From contig JARWZT010000018.1 of the NCBI GenBank assembly GCA_029866205.1, positions 1 through 35,437 on the forward strand: DNA of 35,437 nt. Direction: 5' to 3'. This stretch comes from Rhodoferax sp. GTDB taxonomy: Bacteria; Pseudomonadota; Gammaproteobacteria; Burkholderiales; Burkholderiaceae_C. The notes beneath the pieces are model-generated. The model did no database searches, was not told the origin of the DNA, and was given only the letters and a program-made list of their open reading frames with translations. The translations under genes and the position numbers were made by a program. Below, piece by piece: positions 10,502 to 18,702 of this stretch (positions within the stretch are counted from its first letter, which is position 1; each line of letters starts with the position of its first letter).

Positions 10502-11746
10502 TTAGACGGGTTCGTACATGTACGCCCGCGACCAAGGCGTCGGGTTGAGCGCCGCGCTGTTGCCCGCCTTGCACGCCAAGACCTGGTAAATCGACACCCA
10601 GTTTTGCGTGAACGCGTGCGCGCAGCCTGCCAGGTAGATGCGCCACACCCGGAAAGTGGTTTCGTCGACCATGGCGCGCGCGGCCTCGGCGTGTTGCTCG
10701 TAGTTGGCAGACCACATCGTCAAGGTTCGGGCGTAGTGGCGGCGCAGGCACTCTACGTCCAGCGCCTCCAGGCCCGCGGTTTGCATGTCTTTCAGGGCCA
10801 AGCTGATGTGCGGCAACTCGCCACTCGGAAAAACATATTTTTCAATGAACTGCGCCGCCCCCAGCGGCGCGCTTGCGCTGCCCGGGTCGGTCGAGGTGAT
10901 GCCGTGGTTGAGCGCCAGTCCACCGTCTTTGAGCAAGCTGTAGATGCGGCCAAAGTACTCCGGCAGGTGCTTGAGCCCCACGTGCTCAAACATGCCAATG
11001 GAGGTGATTTTGTCAAAATGCCCGTCGCTGGTGCCCAGGTCGCGGTAGTCCTGCAGGCGAATTTCAATCTGGTCTGCCAGACCCGCGCGGGCGACCCGGT
11101 CCCGCGCCCACTGGTACTGCTGCTTGGACAAAGTCACGCCCACCACCTCGGCGCCAAATTTTTGGGCCGCGCGCAGGGCCAGCGCGCCCCAGCCGCAGCC
11201 AATGTCCAGCAGGCGTTCGCCGGGCTGGAGCATGATTTTGGTGAGCACGTGGTCCAGCTTGGCGAGCTGCGCGTCGGCCAAGGTTTCGCCTGCCGTGGGA
11301 AAGTAGGCGCAGGAATAGACCATGGCCGGGTCGAGCCAGAGCGCGTAAAAGTCATTGGACACGTCGTAATGGTGGGCAATGGCCTGCGCATCGCGCTTGC
11401 GGTCATGGGTCAGGGCGCTGAATATCCGCCCAAAGCGCCCTTTCATCGGGACTCCGCTGTGCGCCAGGCGGGCCGCCACGTCAATGATGTCCTGGGCCTG
11501 GCCCTGCACATCAAAATGTCCGTTGACATAGCCCTCGGCCAGGTTGTCAAGGCTGGGGGGCAAAAAATACCGAATCGCGCCAGGCGCGTCCAGCGCCACC
11601 GTGACCCGCGGGTCGGCACCAAAGTCGTGCTGCATACCGTTCCACAAACGCAAGCGCAAGGGGGTGTCGGAGGCGGGCTGCAAACCGGCCAAAAACCGTG
11701 AAATCACTGCGGGTGGGGACGGCTCGGCGGCGCTTGTCAGTTCCAT
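10502..11746 (-). CDS. cfa: Cyclopropane-fatty-acyl-phospholipid synthase
   Basis: A 414-residue SAM-dependent methyltransferase that adds a methylene bridge to unsaturated acyl chains in membrane phospholipids. It has the family's N-terminal lipid-binding segment, the substrate-pocket motif VYSCAYF (143-149), the SAM motif LLDIGCGWGALAL (179-191) and FDKITSIGMFEHVG further on. Length fits Cfa (E. coli about 380). The start ATG at 11746 is preceded by AAGGAG with suitable spacing. It converges tail to tail with the MocR-type gene. Cfa usually rises in stationary phase or acid stress; no specific control site could be identified upstream. Confidence 0.92.
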   Translation of the reverse strand: MELTSAAEPSPPAVISRFLAGLQPASDTPLRLRLWNGMQHDFGADPRVTVALDAPGAIRYFLPPSLDNLAEGYVNGHFDVQGQAQDIIDVAARLAHSGVPMKGRFGRIFSALTHDRKRDAQAIAHHYDVSNDFYALWLDPAMVYSCAYFPTAGETLADAQLAKLDHVLTKIMLQPGERLLDIGCGWGALALRAAQKFGAEVVGVTLSKQQYQWARDRVARAGLADQIEIRLQDYRDLGTSDGHFDKITSIGMFEHVGLKHLPEYFGRIYSLLKDGGLALNHGITSTDPGSASAPLGAAQFIEKYVFPSGELPHISLALKDMQTAGLEALDVECLRRHYARTLTMWSANYEQHAEAARAMVDETTFRVWRIYLAGCAHAFTQNWVSIYQVLACKAGNSAALNPTPWSRAYMYEPV

Positions 11747-12045
11747 TCACTCGCTCCTTGTGTATCAAAGTGGGCTCAACCGCCGGGCGCCCTGCCTGGC
11801 AAAAAAATATTATGGAAATGGCGGCACCCCCGGCCCCTGACCTGGGTCAGTTTTTGGGTAACTTGAGGGGCAATGCCCGAAATTCCCAAAAAGTGTCGCA
11901 AGCGGTGATGTGGGTCACACGCAGCAGCGGGGCCGGGGCCTACAGTGGGGGCGTCTTTAGTTAGCTCAGCCATGCTGGTCTGGCCAAAGTCGAAATTGGG
12001 GGTTAATGCGTTAACTTCAGTTTCTGTGTGTTACGCGGAAACGGA
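11747..12045. other. Intergenic region between divergent cfa and ureohydrolase genes
   Basis: No coding region is supported here. The part next to cfa should hold its promoter. TGACCTGGGTCA (centred near 11841) is a near-palindrome. At 12002-12015 there is GTTAATGCGTTAAC, with 5-bp arms around TGCG, of the kind bound by dimeric repressors. Neither was matched to a known regulator. Confidence 0.35.
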
Positions 12046-12136
12046 CGGGAACACCCCTCAGACGTGTCAAGCTGACGACTTGGCATGGGGTTCCCGCCAC
12101 ACCGCCAGCCCTTAAAACGGCTGGCGGGTCTGTTTT
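12046..12136 (+). ncRNA. Structured leader or small RNA ending in a terminator-like hairpin
   Basis: Two consecutive stems can be drawn. The first closes with CGGGAAC (12046-12052) pairing GTTCCCG (12090-12096). It continues after an internal loop into a 9-bp helix of CGTGTCAAG (12063-12071) with CTTGGCATG (12079-12087), including two G-U pairs, around a 7-nt loop. Six bases on, CCGCCAGCC (12102-12110) pairs perfectly with GGCTGGCGG (12119-12127), followed by GTCTGTTTT, which looks like an intrinsic terminator. The ureohydrolase ATG is 66 bp further down. This layout fits a riboswitch or attenuator with its expression platform, or an independent small RNA. It does not match the guanidine-I, -II or -III consensus features I know. 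Confidence 0.45.
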
Positions 12137-12201
12137 GGGGCCTTGGACCGGCAATTGCAGGGCGCTCGGGTATAACTGCGCTTTGCACTTTTCCCCATCC
12201 C

Positions 12202-13170
12202 ATGACTCAAAACGCCTACCAAAGCGGCCGCCTGGACCTGCCATTTGTCGGTCACTGCACTTTTGCCAAATCCCCCGCCTGCGTGGACTGGAACGCCATT
12301 GATGCCGATGTGGCGGTCATTGGCGTGCCCAACGACATGGGCACCCAGTGGCGCCCCGGCGCGCGGTTTGGCCCCCGCGCCATTCGGGAGGCGTCGACCC
12401 TGTTTTCTTTCGGCCACGCCGGGGCCTATGACCACGAAGACGACGTGCTCTACCTGACGCGCGATCAAATCCGCATGGTCGACGTGGGCGATGCCGACAT
12501 CGTGCACACCGATATGGCAAAAAGCCATGCCAATACCGAGCACGCGATCCGCAAAATTTTGGCGGCCGGGGCCATGCCGCTGGTGCTGGGCGGCGACCAT
12601 TCCATTCATGCGCCGGTGATCAAGGCCTTTGACGGCCAGGGCCCGATTCATATCGTGCATTTTGATGCGCACCTGGACTTCGTGGACGAACGCCACGGCG
12701 TGCGCTACGGCCACGGCAACCCGCTGCGCCGCGCTTCAGAAATGAGCCACATCAGCGGCATGACGCAGCTGGGTATTCGCAACGTGTCGTCCAGCAACCG
12801 CCAGGACTACGACGATGCACGCGCCGCAGGTTCGCAGATTTACTCCGTGCGCCAGGTGCGCAAGATGGGTGTGGAGGGCGTGCTGGCGGCCATTCCTGAG
12901 GCGCCCAGCTATTACTTCACCATTGATATTGATGGGTTTGACCCGTCTATTGCGCCCGGCACCGGTACGCCCAGCCACGGCGGGTTTTTGTACTACGAGG
13001 TGCTGGAGATCATTCAGGCGCTGGTCAAACGCAGTGGCGGGCGCATTGTGGGCATTGACCTGGTGGAGGTGGCCCCGGCCTACGACCCGGCTGGCGTGAC
13101 CTCAATCTTGGCGGCGCAGTTGCTGCTCAACACCCTGGGCTTTATTTTCCACGCGCGCCAGACCCGCTAG
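12202..13170 (+). CDS. speB: Agmatinase/guanidinase-family ureohydrolase
   Basis: A 322-residue binuclear metal hydrolase that cleaves a guanidino group to urea. Metal ligands are visible in LGGDHSIH (His133), HFDAHLDF (Asp155, His157, Asp159) and TIDIDGFDPSIAPGTGTPSHGG (Asp242, Asp244). These match the agmatinase group, which makes putrescine from agmatine, but guanidinobutyrase, guanidinopropionase and guanidine hydrolases share the fold. The ATG at 12202 is chosen because the conserved N terminus starts there; an upstream in-frame ATG at 12085 lies inside the structured leader. No other arginine or polyamine gene is adjacent. The leader structure may control it. Confidence 0.85.
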   Translation: MTQNAYQSGRLDLPFVGHCTFAKSPACVDWNAIDADVAVIGVPNDMGTQWRPGARFGPRAIREASTLFSFGHAGAYDHEDDVLYLTRDQIRMVDVGDADIVHTDMAKSHANTEHAIRKILAAGAMPLVLGGDHSIHAPVIKAFDGQGPIHIVHFDAHLDFVDERHGVRYGHGNPLRRASEMSHISGMTQLGIRNVSSSNRQDYDDARAAGSQIYSVRQVRKMGVEGVLAAIPEAPSYYFTIDIDGFDPSIAPGTGTPSHGGFLYYEVLEIIQALVKRSGGRIVGIDLVEVAPAYDPAGVTSILAAQLLLNTLGFIFHARQTR

Positions 13171-13211
13171 ACCCTGCGTTTTCCTACTTTTTGCACCGAG
13201 CTGATTTCCCC

Positions 13212-16200
13212 ATGTTTATCCATTTGCGCCTGCACACTGAATTTTCCGTCGTGGATGGCACCAACCGCGTGGACGAAGCGGTGGACACCGCCGCCGCAGA
13301 CGCCCAGGGCGCGCTGGCCATTACCGATCTCAACAACCTGTTTGCCACCGTCAAGTTTTACCGCGCCTGCCGCTCCAAGGGAGTCAAACCCCTGATTGGT
13401 GCAGAAATCATTGTTGAAGGCATGGGTGCCGACCCGCTGGCCACCTCGCGCATGGTGCTGCTAGTGCAAAACAAGCAGGGCTACCTTAATTTGTCCGAGC
13501 TCTTGGCGCGCTCGTACACCCAAAACCCCGGTCGCGCCCAAGTGGCGGCCAAGCTGGCCTGGCTGAAAGAACTGAGCGAGGGCCTGATCTGCCTGTCGGG
13601 CGCGCAGGCGGGCCCGGTGGGCCAAGCGCTGGTGCAGGGCGACACCGCCCGGGCCCACGAATGGGCATTGCAACTGGCAGGCATATTTACCCACCGCTTT
13701 TATCTGGAAGTACAGCGGGCTGGTCGCCCCGACGACGAGGCCCATGTCGTGGCCGCAGCCCAGCTCGCCGCGCGCATGCGCCTGCCGGTGGTTGCGACCC
13801 ACCCGGTTCAGTTTGCCACCCCGGACGACTTTGAGGCCCATGAGGCCCGCGTTTGTATTTCGGACGGCGATTTGCTCAGCAACCCCAAGCGCGTGCGCCG
13901 TTTTACCCGCGAGCAGTACTTCAAGTCGTCGGCGCAAATGCAGGCACTGTTTGCGGATTTGCCATCGGCCGTTGCCAACACCGAGGAAATCGCCAAGCGC
14001 TGCAACCTGACCTTGGTGCTGGGCAAGCCGCAGCTGCCCGAGTTTCCGACCCCGCTGGTGGACGGCGTGCGCATGACGCCCGAAGACTACTTTCGCTACG
14101 CCTCGCACCAAGGCCTGAACGAGCGCATGCAGCATCTGTACCCGAGCGAGCCCGAGCGCACCGCGCAAATGCCGCGCTATCTGGAGCGCCTGGAGTTTGA
14201 GCTGGGCACCATCATCAAGATGGGTTTCCCGGGTTACTTTTTGATTGTGGGCGACTTCATCAATTGGGCCAAAAACAACGGCTGCCCGGTGGGGCCGGGG
14301 CGGGGTTCGGGCGCGGGCAGCTTGGTGGCGTATGCCCTCAAGATCACCGACCTTGACCCTCTGCAATACAACCTGCTGTTTGAGCGCTTTTTGAACCCCG
14401 AGCGCGTGTCGATGCCCGACTTTGATATCGACTTCTGTCAGACCAACCGCAACCTGGTCATCGACTACGTGAAGGACAAATACGGCAAAGAGGCCGTAAG
14501 TCAGATCGTCACCTTTGGCACCATGGCGGCGCGTGCGGCTATTCGCGACGTGGGCCGGGTGCTCGATTTTCCCTATGGCTTTTGCGACGGCATCAGCAAG
14601 CTCATCCCCAACAAGCCGGGCACCTCGGTCACGCTCCAGCTGCCTCCGCCCGACCGCAAAAAAGACGACAAAACCATTTACGCCAGCGAGGCTGAGCCCA
14701 TCTTGGCCGAACGCGAAGAGCGCGAAGAAGACGTCAAAACCCTGCTGGAGCTGGCCCGCAAATTGGAGGGAATGACCCGCAATGTCGGCATGCACGCGGG
14801 GGGCGTTCTGATTGCGCCGGGCAAACTCACCGACTTTTGCCCGCTGTACCAGCAACCCGGCAGCGAATCGGCAGTGAGCCAGTTTGACAAAGACGACGTG
14901 GAGTCGATTGGCTTGGTCAAATTCGACTTTTTGGGCCTGGCCACGCTCACGATTCTCGAGATCGCGCGCGACTTCATCAAAGCCCGCCACCCTGGCCAGC
15001 AAGACTTTGCGTTTGAGAATCTGCCGCTGGACGACACCCGCGTGTACCGCCTTTTTTCGGAAGGCAAGACCGAGGCGGTGTTCCAGTTTGAGAGCCGGGG
15101 CATGCAAGGCATGCTGCGCGACGCCAAGCCCACACGCCTGGAAGACCTGATCGCGCTGAACGCCCTGTACCGCCCGGGCCCGATGGACCTGATTCCGAGC
15201 TTTGTTGCGCGCAAGCACGGCCGCGAAGAAATCGAATACCCGCACCCGCTGGTCGCTGAGATGCTGTCCGAGACCTACGGCATCATGGTCTACCAAGAGC
15301 AGGTGATGCAGACCGCCCAAATTTTGGGGGGCTATTCGCTGGGCGGCGCCGACATGCTGCGCCGCGCCATGGGCAAAAAGAAGGCCGAAGAAATGGCCGA
15401 ACACCGCGCGATCTTTCGCGCTGGTGCCGCAAAAAACAACATCACCGAGGCCAAAGCCGACGAGGTCTTTGACCTGATGGAAAAATTTGCGGGCTACGGC
15501 TTCAACAAGTCGCATGCCGCCGCCTACTCGCTGTTGGCGTACCACACGGCCTGGATCAAGGTGCATTACACGGCCGAGTTTTTCTGCGCCAACATGACGG
15601 TGGAGATGGACGACACCGACAAGCTCAAAGTCTTGTTTGAGGATGCCGCCAAGTTCAATATTGACTTTGAACCGCCCAATGTCAACCGGGGCGTGCACCG
15701 GTTTGAACCCATTTCGGACCGGCAAATCCGTTACGGCCTGGGTGCCATCAAGGGCACCGGCCAGCAGGCGATTGAGGCCATTGTGGCCGCGCGCGAAGGC
15801 CGGGGCCCGACAGCCGAGGCTGGGCCATTTACCAGTCTGTTTGACTTTTGTCGCCGGGTGGAGCGCAGCCGCATGAACAAGCGCTGTCTCGAGGCACTCA
15901 TCAAAGCGGGTGCCTTTGACACGCTCGAACTCAACCGTGCCGCCCTGGTGGCGTCGGTGGACCGCGCTTTTGACTTTGCAGCGGCTGCCAGCGCCAACGT
16001 TCACCAAGCCGGACTGTTTGACATGGGCGGCGAAGACGACCATGGCTCCAGCACGCAGGAGCCTGACCTGGTAGCCACTATTCCCTGGGGCGTCAAAGAG
16101 CGCCTTACCCACGAGAAAACGGCCTTGGGCTTTTACCTCTCAGGCCATCTGTTTGACGAAGTCGCCCTTGAAGTGCGACGCTTTGCAAAACGCCCCATTG

Positions 16201-16808
16201 AAGAGCTACTGGAAACCCGTGAGCCCCAGTTGTTGGCGGGCATCATCACCGACCTGCGCGTCATCAACGGCCAGCGCGGCAAGCTGGCTTTGTTCAAGCT
16301 CGACGACAAATCGGCCACCATTGAGGCGCGGGCCGATGAGAAGCTCATCAACGAACACAAAAACCTGTTGAAAGACGACGCCCTGGTCATCGCCATGGGC
16401 AAGGCGCAACCCGACCGCTTCTCAGGCGGAATGCAGTTCACCATTACCCAACTCTGGGACCTGGAACAGGCCCGCTGCCGTTTTGGCCGCTACCTGCGCG
16501 TGGCACTGAAAGCCGATGGCAGTAGCCCCGGCCCCGACGTGGACAAGCTACTGCGCGAATTTCCGGCCCAGCGTGAAATGACCGACCAAGGTGAGCTGGT
16601 GCGCGGCCTCTTGGTGCGCTTTGCCCTGGAGCGCCTGCCCGAAAGTGCCGCTGTAGGCGGCGACGCCCCTGCAAGTGCCCAAGCAGAAGAGGGCGCCTAC
16701 GTCGAGCTCCAGCTCGGCGACGCCGCCCGCTTTTACCCCAGCGACGCCGCCCTGGCCCGCTGGCGCTCGCAGGCAGACGCCGGGCGGGCGGTGATTGCTT
16801 ACGACTGA
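13212..16808 (+). CDS. dnaE: DNA polymerase III alpha subunit
   Basis: The 1198-residue replicative polymerase. In order: the PHP domain (HLRLHTEFSVVDG at the N terminus, ITDLNNLFATVKF), the polymerase core with GPGRGSGAGSLVAYALK near 362-378, two catalytic aspartates in MPDFDIDF (Asp403, Asp405) and the third in VKFDFLGL (Asp572), YRPGPMDLIPSF, and FNKSHAAAYSLLAYHTAW. An OB-fold and tau-binding region follow (LLAGIITDLRVINGQRGKLALFKLDD). All catalytic residues are present, and length agrees with DnaE1. ATG at 13212 (MFIHLRLHTE) matches the family start; an upstream TTG at 13191 is unlikely. It follows the ureohydrolase gene by 41 bp. Confidence 0.97.
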   Translation: MFIHLRLHTEFSVVDGTNRVDEAVDTAAADAQGALAITDLNNLFATVKFYRACRSKGVKPLIGAEIIVEGMGADPLATSRMVLLVQNKQGYLNLSELLARSYTQNPGRAQVAAKLAWLKELSEGLICLSGAQAGPVGQALVQGDTARAHEWALQLAGIFTHRFYLEVQRAGRPDDEAHVVAAAQLAARMRLPVVATHPVQFATPDDFEAHEARVCISDGDLLSNPKRVRRFTREQYFKSSAQMQALFADLPSAVANTEEIAKRCNLTLVLGKPQLPEFPTPLVDGVRMTPEDYFRYASHQGLNERMQHLYPSEPERTAQMPRYLERLEFELGTIIKMGFPGYFLIVGDFINWAKNNGCPVGPGRGSGAGSLVAYALKITDLDPLQYNLLFERFLNPERVSMPDFDIDFCQTNRNLVIDYVKDKYGKEAVSQIVTFGTMAARAAIRDVGRVLDFPYGFCDGISKLIPNKPGTSVTLQLPPPDRKKDDKTIYASEAEPILAEREEREEDVKTLLELARKLEGMTRNVGMHAGGVLIAPGKLTDFCPLYQQPGSESAVSQFDKDDVESIGLVKFDFLGLATLTILEIARDFIKARHPGQQDFAFENLPLDDTRVYRLFSEGKTEAVFQFESRGMQGMLRDAKPTRLEDLIALNALYRPGPMDLIPSFVARKHGREEIEYPHPLVAEMLSETYGIMVYQEQVMQTAQILGGYSLGGADMLRRAMGKKKAEEMAEHRAIFRAGAAKNNITEAKADEVFDLMEKFAGYGFNKSHAAAYSLLAYHTAWIKVHYTAEFFCANMTVEMDDTDKLKVLFEDAAKFNIDFEPPNVNRGVHRFEPISDRQIRYGLGAIKGTGQQAIEAIVAAREGRGPTAEAGPFTSLFDFCRRVERSRMNKRCLEALIKAGAFDTLELNRAALVASVDRAFDFAAAASANVHQAGLFDMGGEDDHGSSTQEPDLVATIPWGVKERLTHEKTALGFYLSGHLFDEVALEVRRFAKRPIEELLETREPQLLAGIITDLRVINGQRGKLALFKLDDKSATIEARADEKLINEHKNLLKDDALVIAMGKAQPDRFSGGMQFTITQLWDLEQARCRFGRYLRVALKADGSSPGPDVDKLLREFPAQREMTDQGELVRGLLVRFALERLPESAAVGGDAPASAQAEEGAYVELQLGDAARFYPSDAALARWRSQADAGRAVIAYD

Positions 16809-16817
16809 CCCGACGCG

Positions 16818-16842
16818 CCAGCGCCAACGTCAGGGGCGCTGG
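16818..16842 (+). terminator. Hairpin downstream of dnaE, possible terminator
   Basis: CCAGCGCC (16818-16825) pairs perfectly with GGCGCTGG (16835-16842) over a 9-nt loop, 10 bp after the dnaE stop. There is no T-tract directly after it, so termination would be weak or Rho-assisted. Confidence 0.4.
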
Positions 16843-17036
16843 TTAGCGATGGTTGCGCCTTTTAGATGGTCAATAGCAATATCGTTTTTTTAATGGATAT
16901 GATGAAGCCAGTCACAAACCGGGCGCTTGACCCGGCGGGCGTACAAGGGCGGCGTTGCATCCATGGCGATATTGATTCCGGCGATAGGCACATCGGCGTT
17001 TGACACTATTACGGGTCGCCACAAAGGGGCGGCGCT

Positions 17037-17402
17037 ATGACAAACGGCACCACGCCGAAGCTGGGCACCCCGCACGCCGAGCGGCATGTCGCCCCCTACA
17101 CCCAACTCCGCAACCTGATCGCCAGCCGCCGCCAGCGCCTGGCGGGTGCGGTGAACGCGGAGTTGACGCGCTTGTGTTGGGCCGTGGGCGAAAGGCTGCG
17201 CACAGAGGTGCTGGGCGGCGCGGACCGCGCCAAATCCAGCCGCGAACAAGTGGAGCTGCTGCAAATGCACCAAGACGGCATCACCGTGGCCGCGTACTGG
17301 ACTGAACTGCCAACCAAAGCGGAGTTGGAGAAAAAATTGCAAGCGGCTTTGCTGGAGGCGCGTGAGCGGCTGGCGCGGCGTGGGGCAAGGCTAGGAACAT
17401 GA
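17037..17402 (+). pseudogene. Internally deleted DUF1016 (YhcG-type PDDEXK nuclease) gene
   Basis: A 121-codon open frame. Residues about 20-62 (YTQLRNLIASRRQRLAGAVN, LCWAVGERLRTEVLGG) resemble the DUF1016 N-terminal domain. From about residue 68 (SSREQVELLQMHQDG, VAAYWTELPTKAELEKKL) it is the extreme C terminus of the same family. Intact members are around 330-380 residues; the central part, containing the PDDEXK nuclease core, is missing while the frame is kept. Function in the intact family is unclear but it is often carried on mobile elements. It lies 13 bp upstream of the ORF6N gene. A functional miniature cannot be excluded, but a deletion relic is more likely, especially as a second relic follows. 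Confidence 0.65.
17235..17362 (+). repeat. 128-bp direct repeat, copy 1 (DUF1016 C-terminal coding segment)
   Basis: Ungapped match to 18246-18373 with about 15 mismatches counted by eye, 1011 bp apart. It encodes the conserved C-terminal end of the DUF1016 family in both copies, so it reflects two related genes, not a terminal repeat of an element. Confidence 0.8.
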
Positions 17403-17415
17403 AAAGGCCACGACC

Positions 17416-18024
17416 ATGATTGCGAACAACACACTACTGGTACCGCTTATTGAAAGCCGTATCCAAGTGATTCGCGGCCTCCGGGTCATGCTGGATGTGG
17501 ACTTGGCTGCGCTGTACGGGGTGCAGACCAAGCGGCTGAATGAGCAGGTCAAACGCAATCGGGAACGCTTTCCCAGCGATTTCCTCTTTCAGCTTACGGC
17601 TGATGAGAAAACCGAGGTGGTCGCAAATTGCGACCACCTCCAAAATCTGAAATTTTCCAAGGCGTTGCCTTTTGCGTTTACCGAGCACGGGGCGATTCAG
17701 GCGGCCAATGTGCTGGCATCAAGCCAAGCCGTTGAGATGGGGATTTACGTTGTGCGGGCCTTTGTGCAGTTGCGCCAGGCACTCGCTACCAATGCAGATA
17801 TTGCCAAGCGTCTGGCTGAGCTGGAGATGAAGACCGAATCGCTAGAAATGTCGCACGACAACTTCAGCCGAAACACCCGGCTGCAATTGCGCCAACTGTT
17901 GGACGCGGTGCGTGCGCTGACTGCGCCACCGGAGCCGCCCAAGCGGCCCATTGGGTTTCTGACGCATGAGGATAAAAAGACACCCAAGGCCAGCACGTTG
18001 ACTAAAGGACGGAAGGTACCGTGA
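17416..18024 (+). CDS. ORF6N domain-containing protein
   Basis: A 202-residue protein. Residues about 8-95 form an ORF6N domain, a DNA-binding module of phage and mobile-element proteins related to KilA-N: VPLIESRIQVIRGLRVMLD, DLAALYGVQTKRLNEQVKRN, RFPSDFLFQL and FTEHGAIQAANVL. The middle part (ANADIAKRLAELEMKTESLE-like) is likely helical or coiled coil, and the tail is basic and Pro/Lys-rich. ORF6N genes often occur next to DUF1016 genes, as here on both sides, and commonly act as accessory regulators on mobile DNA; their exact role is not known. The stop overlaps the GTG start of the following relic by 3 bp. It appears intact. Confidence 0.82.
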   Translation: MIANNTLLVPLIESRIQVIRGLRVMLDVDLAALYGVQTKRLNEQVKRNRERFPSDFLFQLTADEKTEVVANCDHLQNLKFSKALPFAFTEHGAIQAANVLASSQAVEMGIYVVRAFVQLRQALATNADIAKRLAELEMKTESLEMSHDNFSRNTRLQLRQLLDAVRALTAPPEPPKRPIGFLTHEDKKTPKASTLTKGRKVP

Positions 18025-18384
18025 GCGTCCAACCAAAGACATTAATGCGCCCGGCAGTCATGCCAATTGCAACCAACATGAGTCGCGTGCTGCAGCTTGT
18101 CCTGCCGCTTACCCAGTTTGTCGCAACGCTGTCACGACCATTGAGCTGGAGCGACTTTGTCAACTTATTGCCCCTCAATAGCCTGGATAAACATGAGTGC
18201 CAGCCGGACGAAGAGGCGCCCATCGGCCTCATCGTGTGCGCCGAGTCCAGCCGCGAAAAGATGGAGCTGCTGCAAATGCACAAAGACGGCATCACCGTGG
18301 CCGAGTACTGGACCGAACTGCCACCCAAAGCGGAGCTTGAGTAAAGGCTGCATGAGGCTTTGCTGGAGGCGCGGGTGAGGTTCG
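18021..18384 (+). pseudogene. Second DUF1016 relic with internal deletion and nonsense codon
   Basis: From the GTG at 18021 the frame encodes VATLSRPLSWSDFVNLLPL, a mid-N-terminal DUF1016 segment, then jumps to APIGLIVCAESSREKMELL and VAEYWTELPPKAELE, the C-terminal segment. About 200 expected residues, including most of the nuclease core, are missing between them. A TAA at 18342-18344 interrupts where copy 1 has AAA (Lys), and the same frame continues with RLHEALLEARVR, so the stop is a late point mutation. Two different deletions in two neighbouring copies point to ongoing decay. Confidence 0.68.
18246..18373 (+). repeat. 128-bp direct repeat, copy 2
   Basis: Partner of 17235-17362, about 88 percent identical by eye and without gaps. 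It carries the nonsense change at 18342. Confidence 0.8.
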
Positions 18385-18481
18385 TCAGGCGGGGGAGGGG
18401 TGTAGGGGGACTTGGATTACTAGTGATGAGCCGTGCCGTTCTCCCAACGACTCTGACCCAGCTAGCAACAAGACCAAGGGC

Positions 18482-18660
18482 ATGACCATGAGCAGCGGCA
18501 AAGACCTTGAATTTCCCGTGGTGACGCAGCCGAGCGTAACGCTTGTGCCTGTGCCCGAAGGGCGAACTGGATGGGGCGCGGATGTTTTATGTTGCCGCGA
18601 CGCGGTCTATGCAGGGGTTGGTAAACGGGGAGGGTGTGGATCAGAGATTAGGGAAGCAAA
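18482..18660 (+). pseudogene. Frameshifted C-terminal relic of a UvrD/Rep-type helicase
   Basis: The frame from 18488 reads SSGKDLEFPVVTQPSVTLVP, resembling helicase motif V of UvrD-like enzymes (usually SSKGLEFPVV). About 90 bp on, the next frame (codons in register with 18582) reads ARMFYVAATRSMQGLV, which matches motif VI (ARLFYVAATRATQRLV). The two motifs are adjacent in real helicases but here lie in different frames, so a frameshift occurred near 18555-18580. Nothing of the N-terminal ATPase domain is present. It is a fragment only. Confidence 0.55.
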
Positions 18661-18702
18661 TAGCTGTCAGTCTTTTTTAAAATTTATCACAAGGAGTTTT
18701 AA

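Noticed and set aside
12046..12136. Guanidine-I (ykkC) riboswitch
   Set aside because: The conserved GGUCCGAGAG and ACACGGCGGG-type segments are absent, so the structure is reported only as an unnamed candidate.
12085..12201. 39-codon N-terminal extension of the ureohydrolase
   Set aside because: It runs through the structured RNA and terminator-like stem; family similarity begins at the ATG at 12202.
12003..12203. Small minus-strand gene of 66 codons opposite the leader RNA
   Set aside because: No family resemblance, no ribosome binding site, and it coincides with the hairpin structures.
13461..16112. 883-codon open frame on the minus strand inside dnaE
   Set aside because: It is a shadow of the high-GC dnaE coding strand, with His/Arg/Gly-rich composition and no recognisable domain.
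16843..17036. Insertion-sequence end in the dnaE-DUF1016 gap
   Set aside because: No inverted repeats, transposase remnant or target duplication could be found; nothing is called there.
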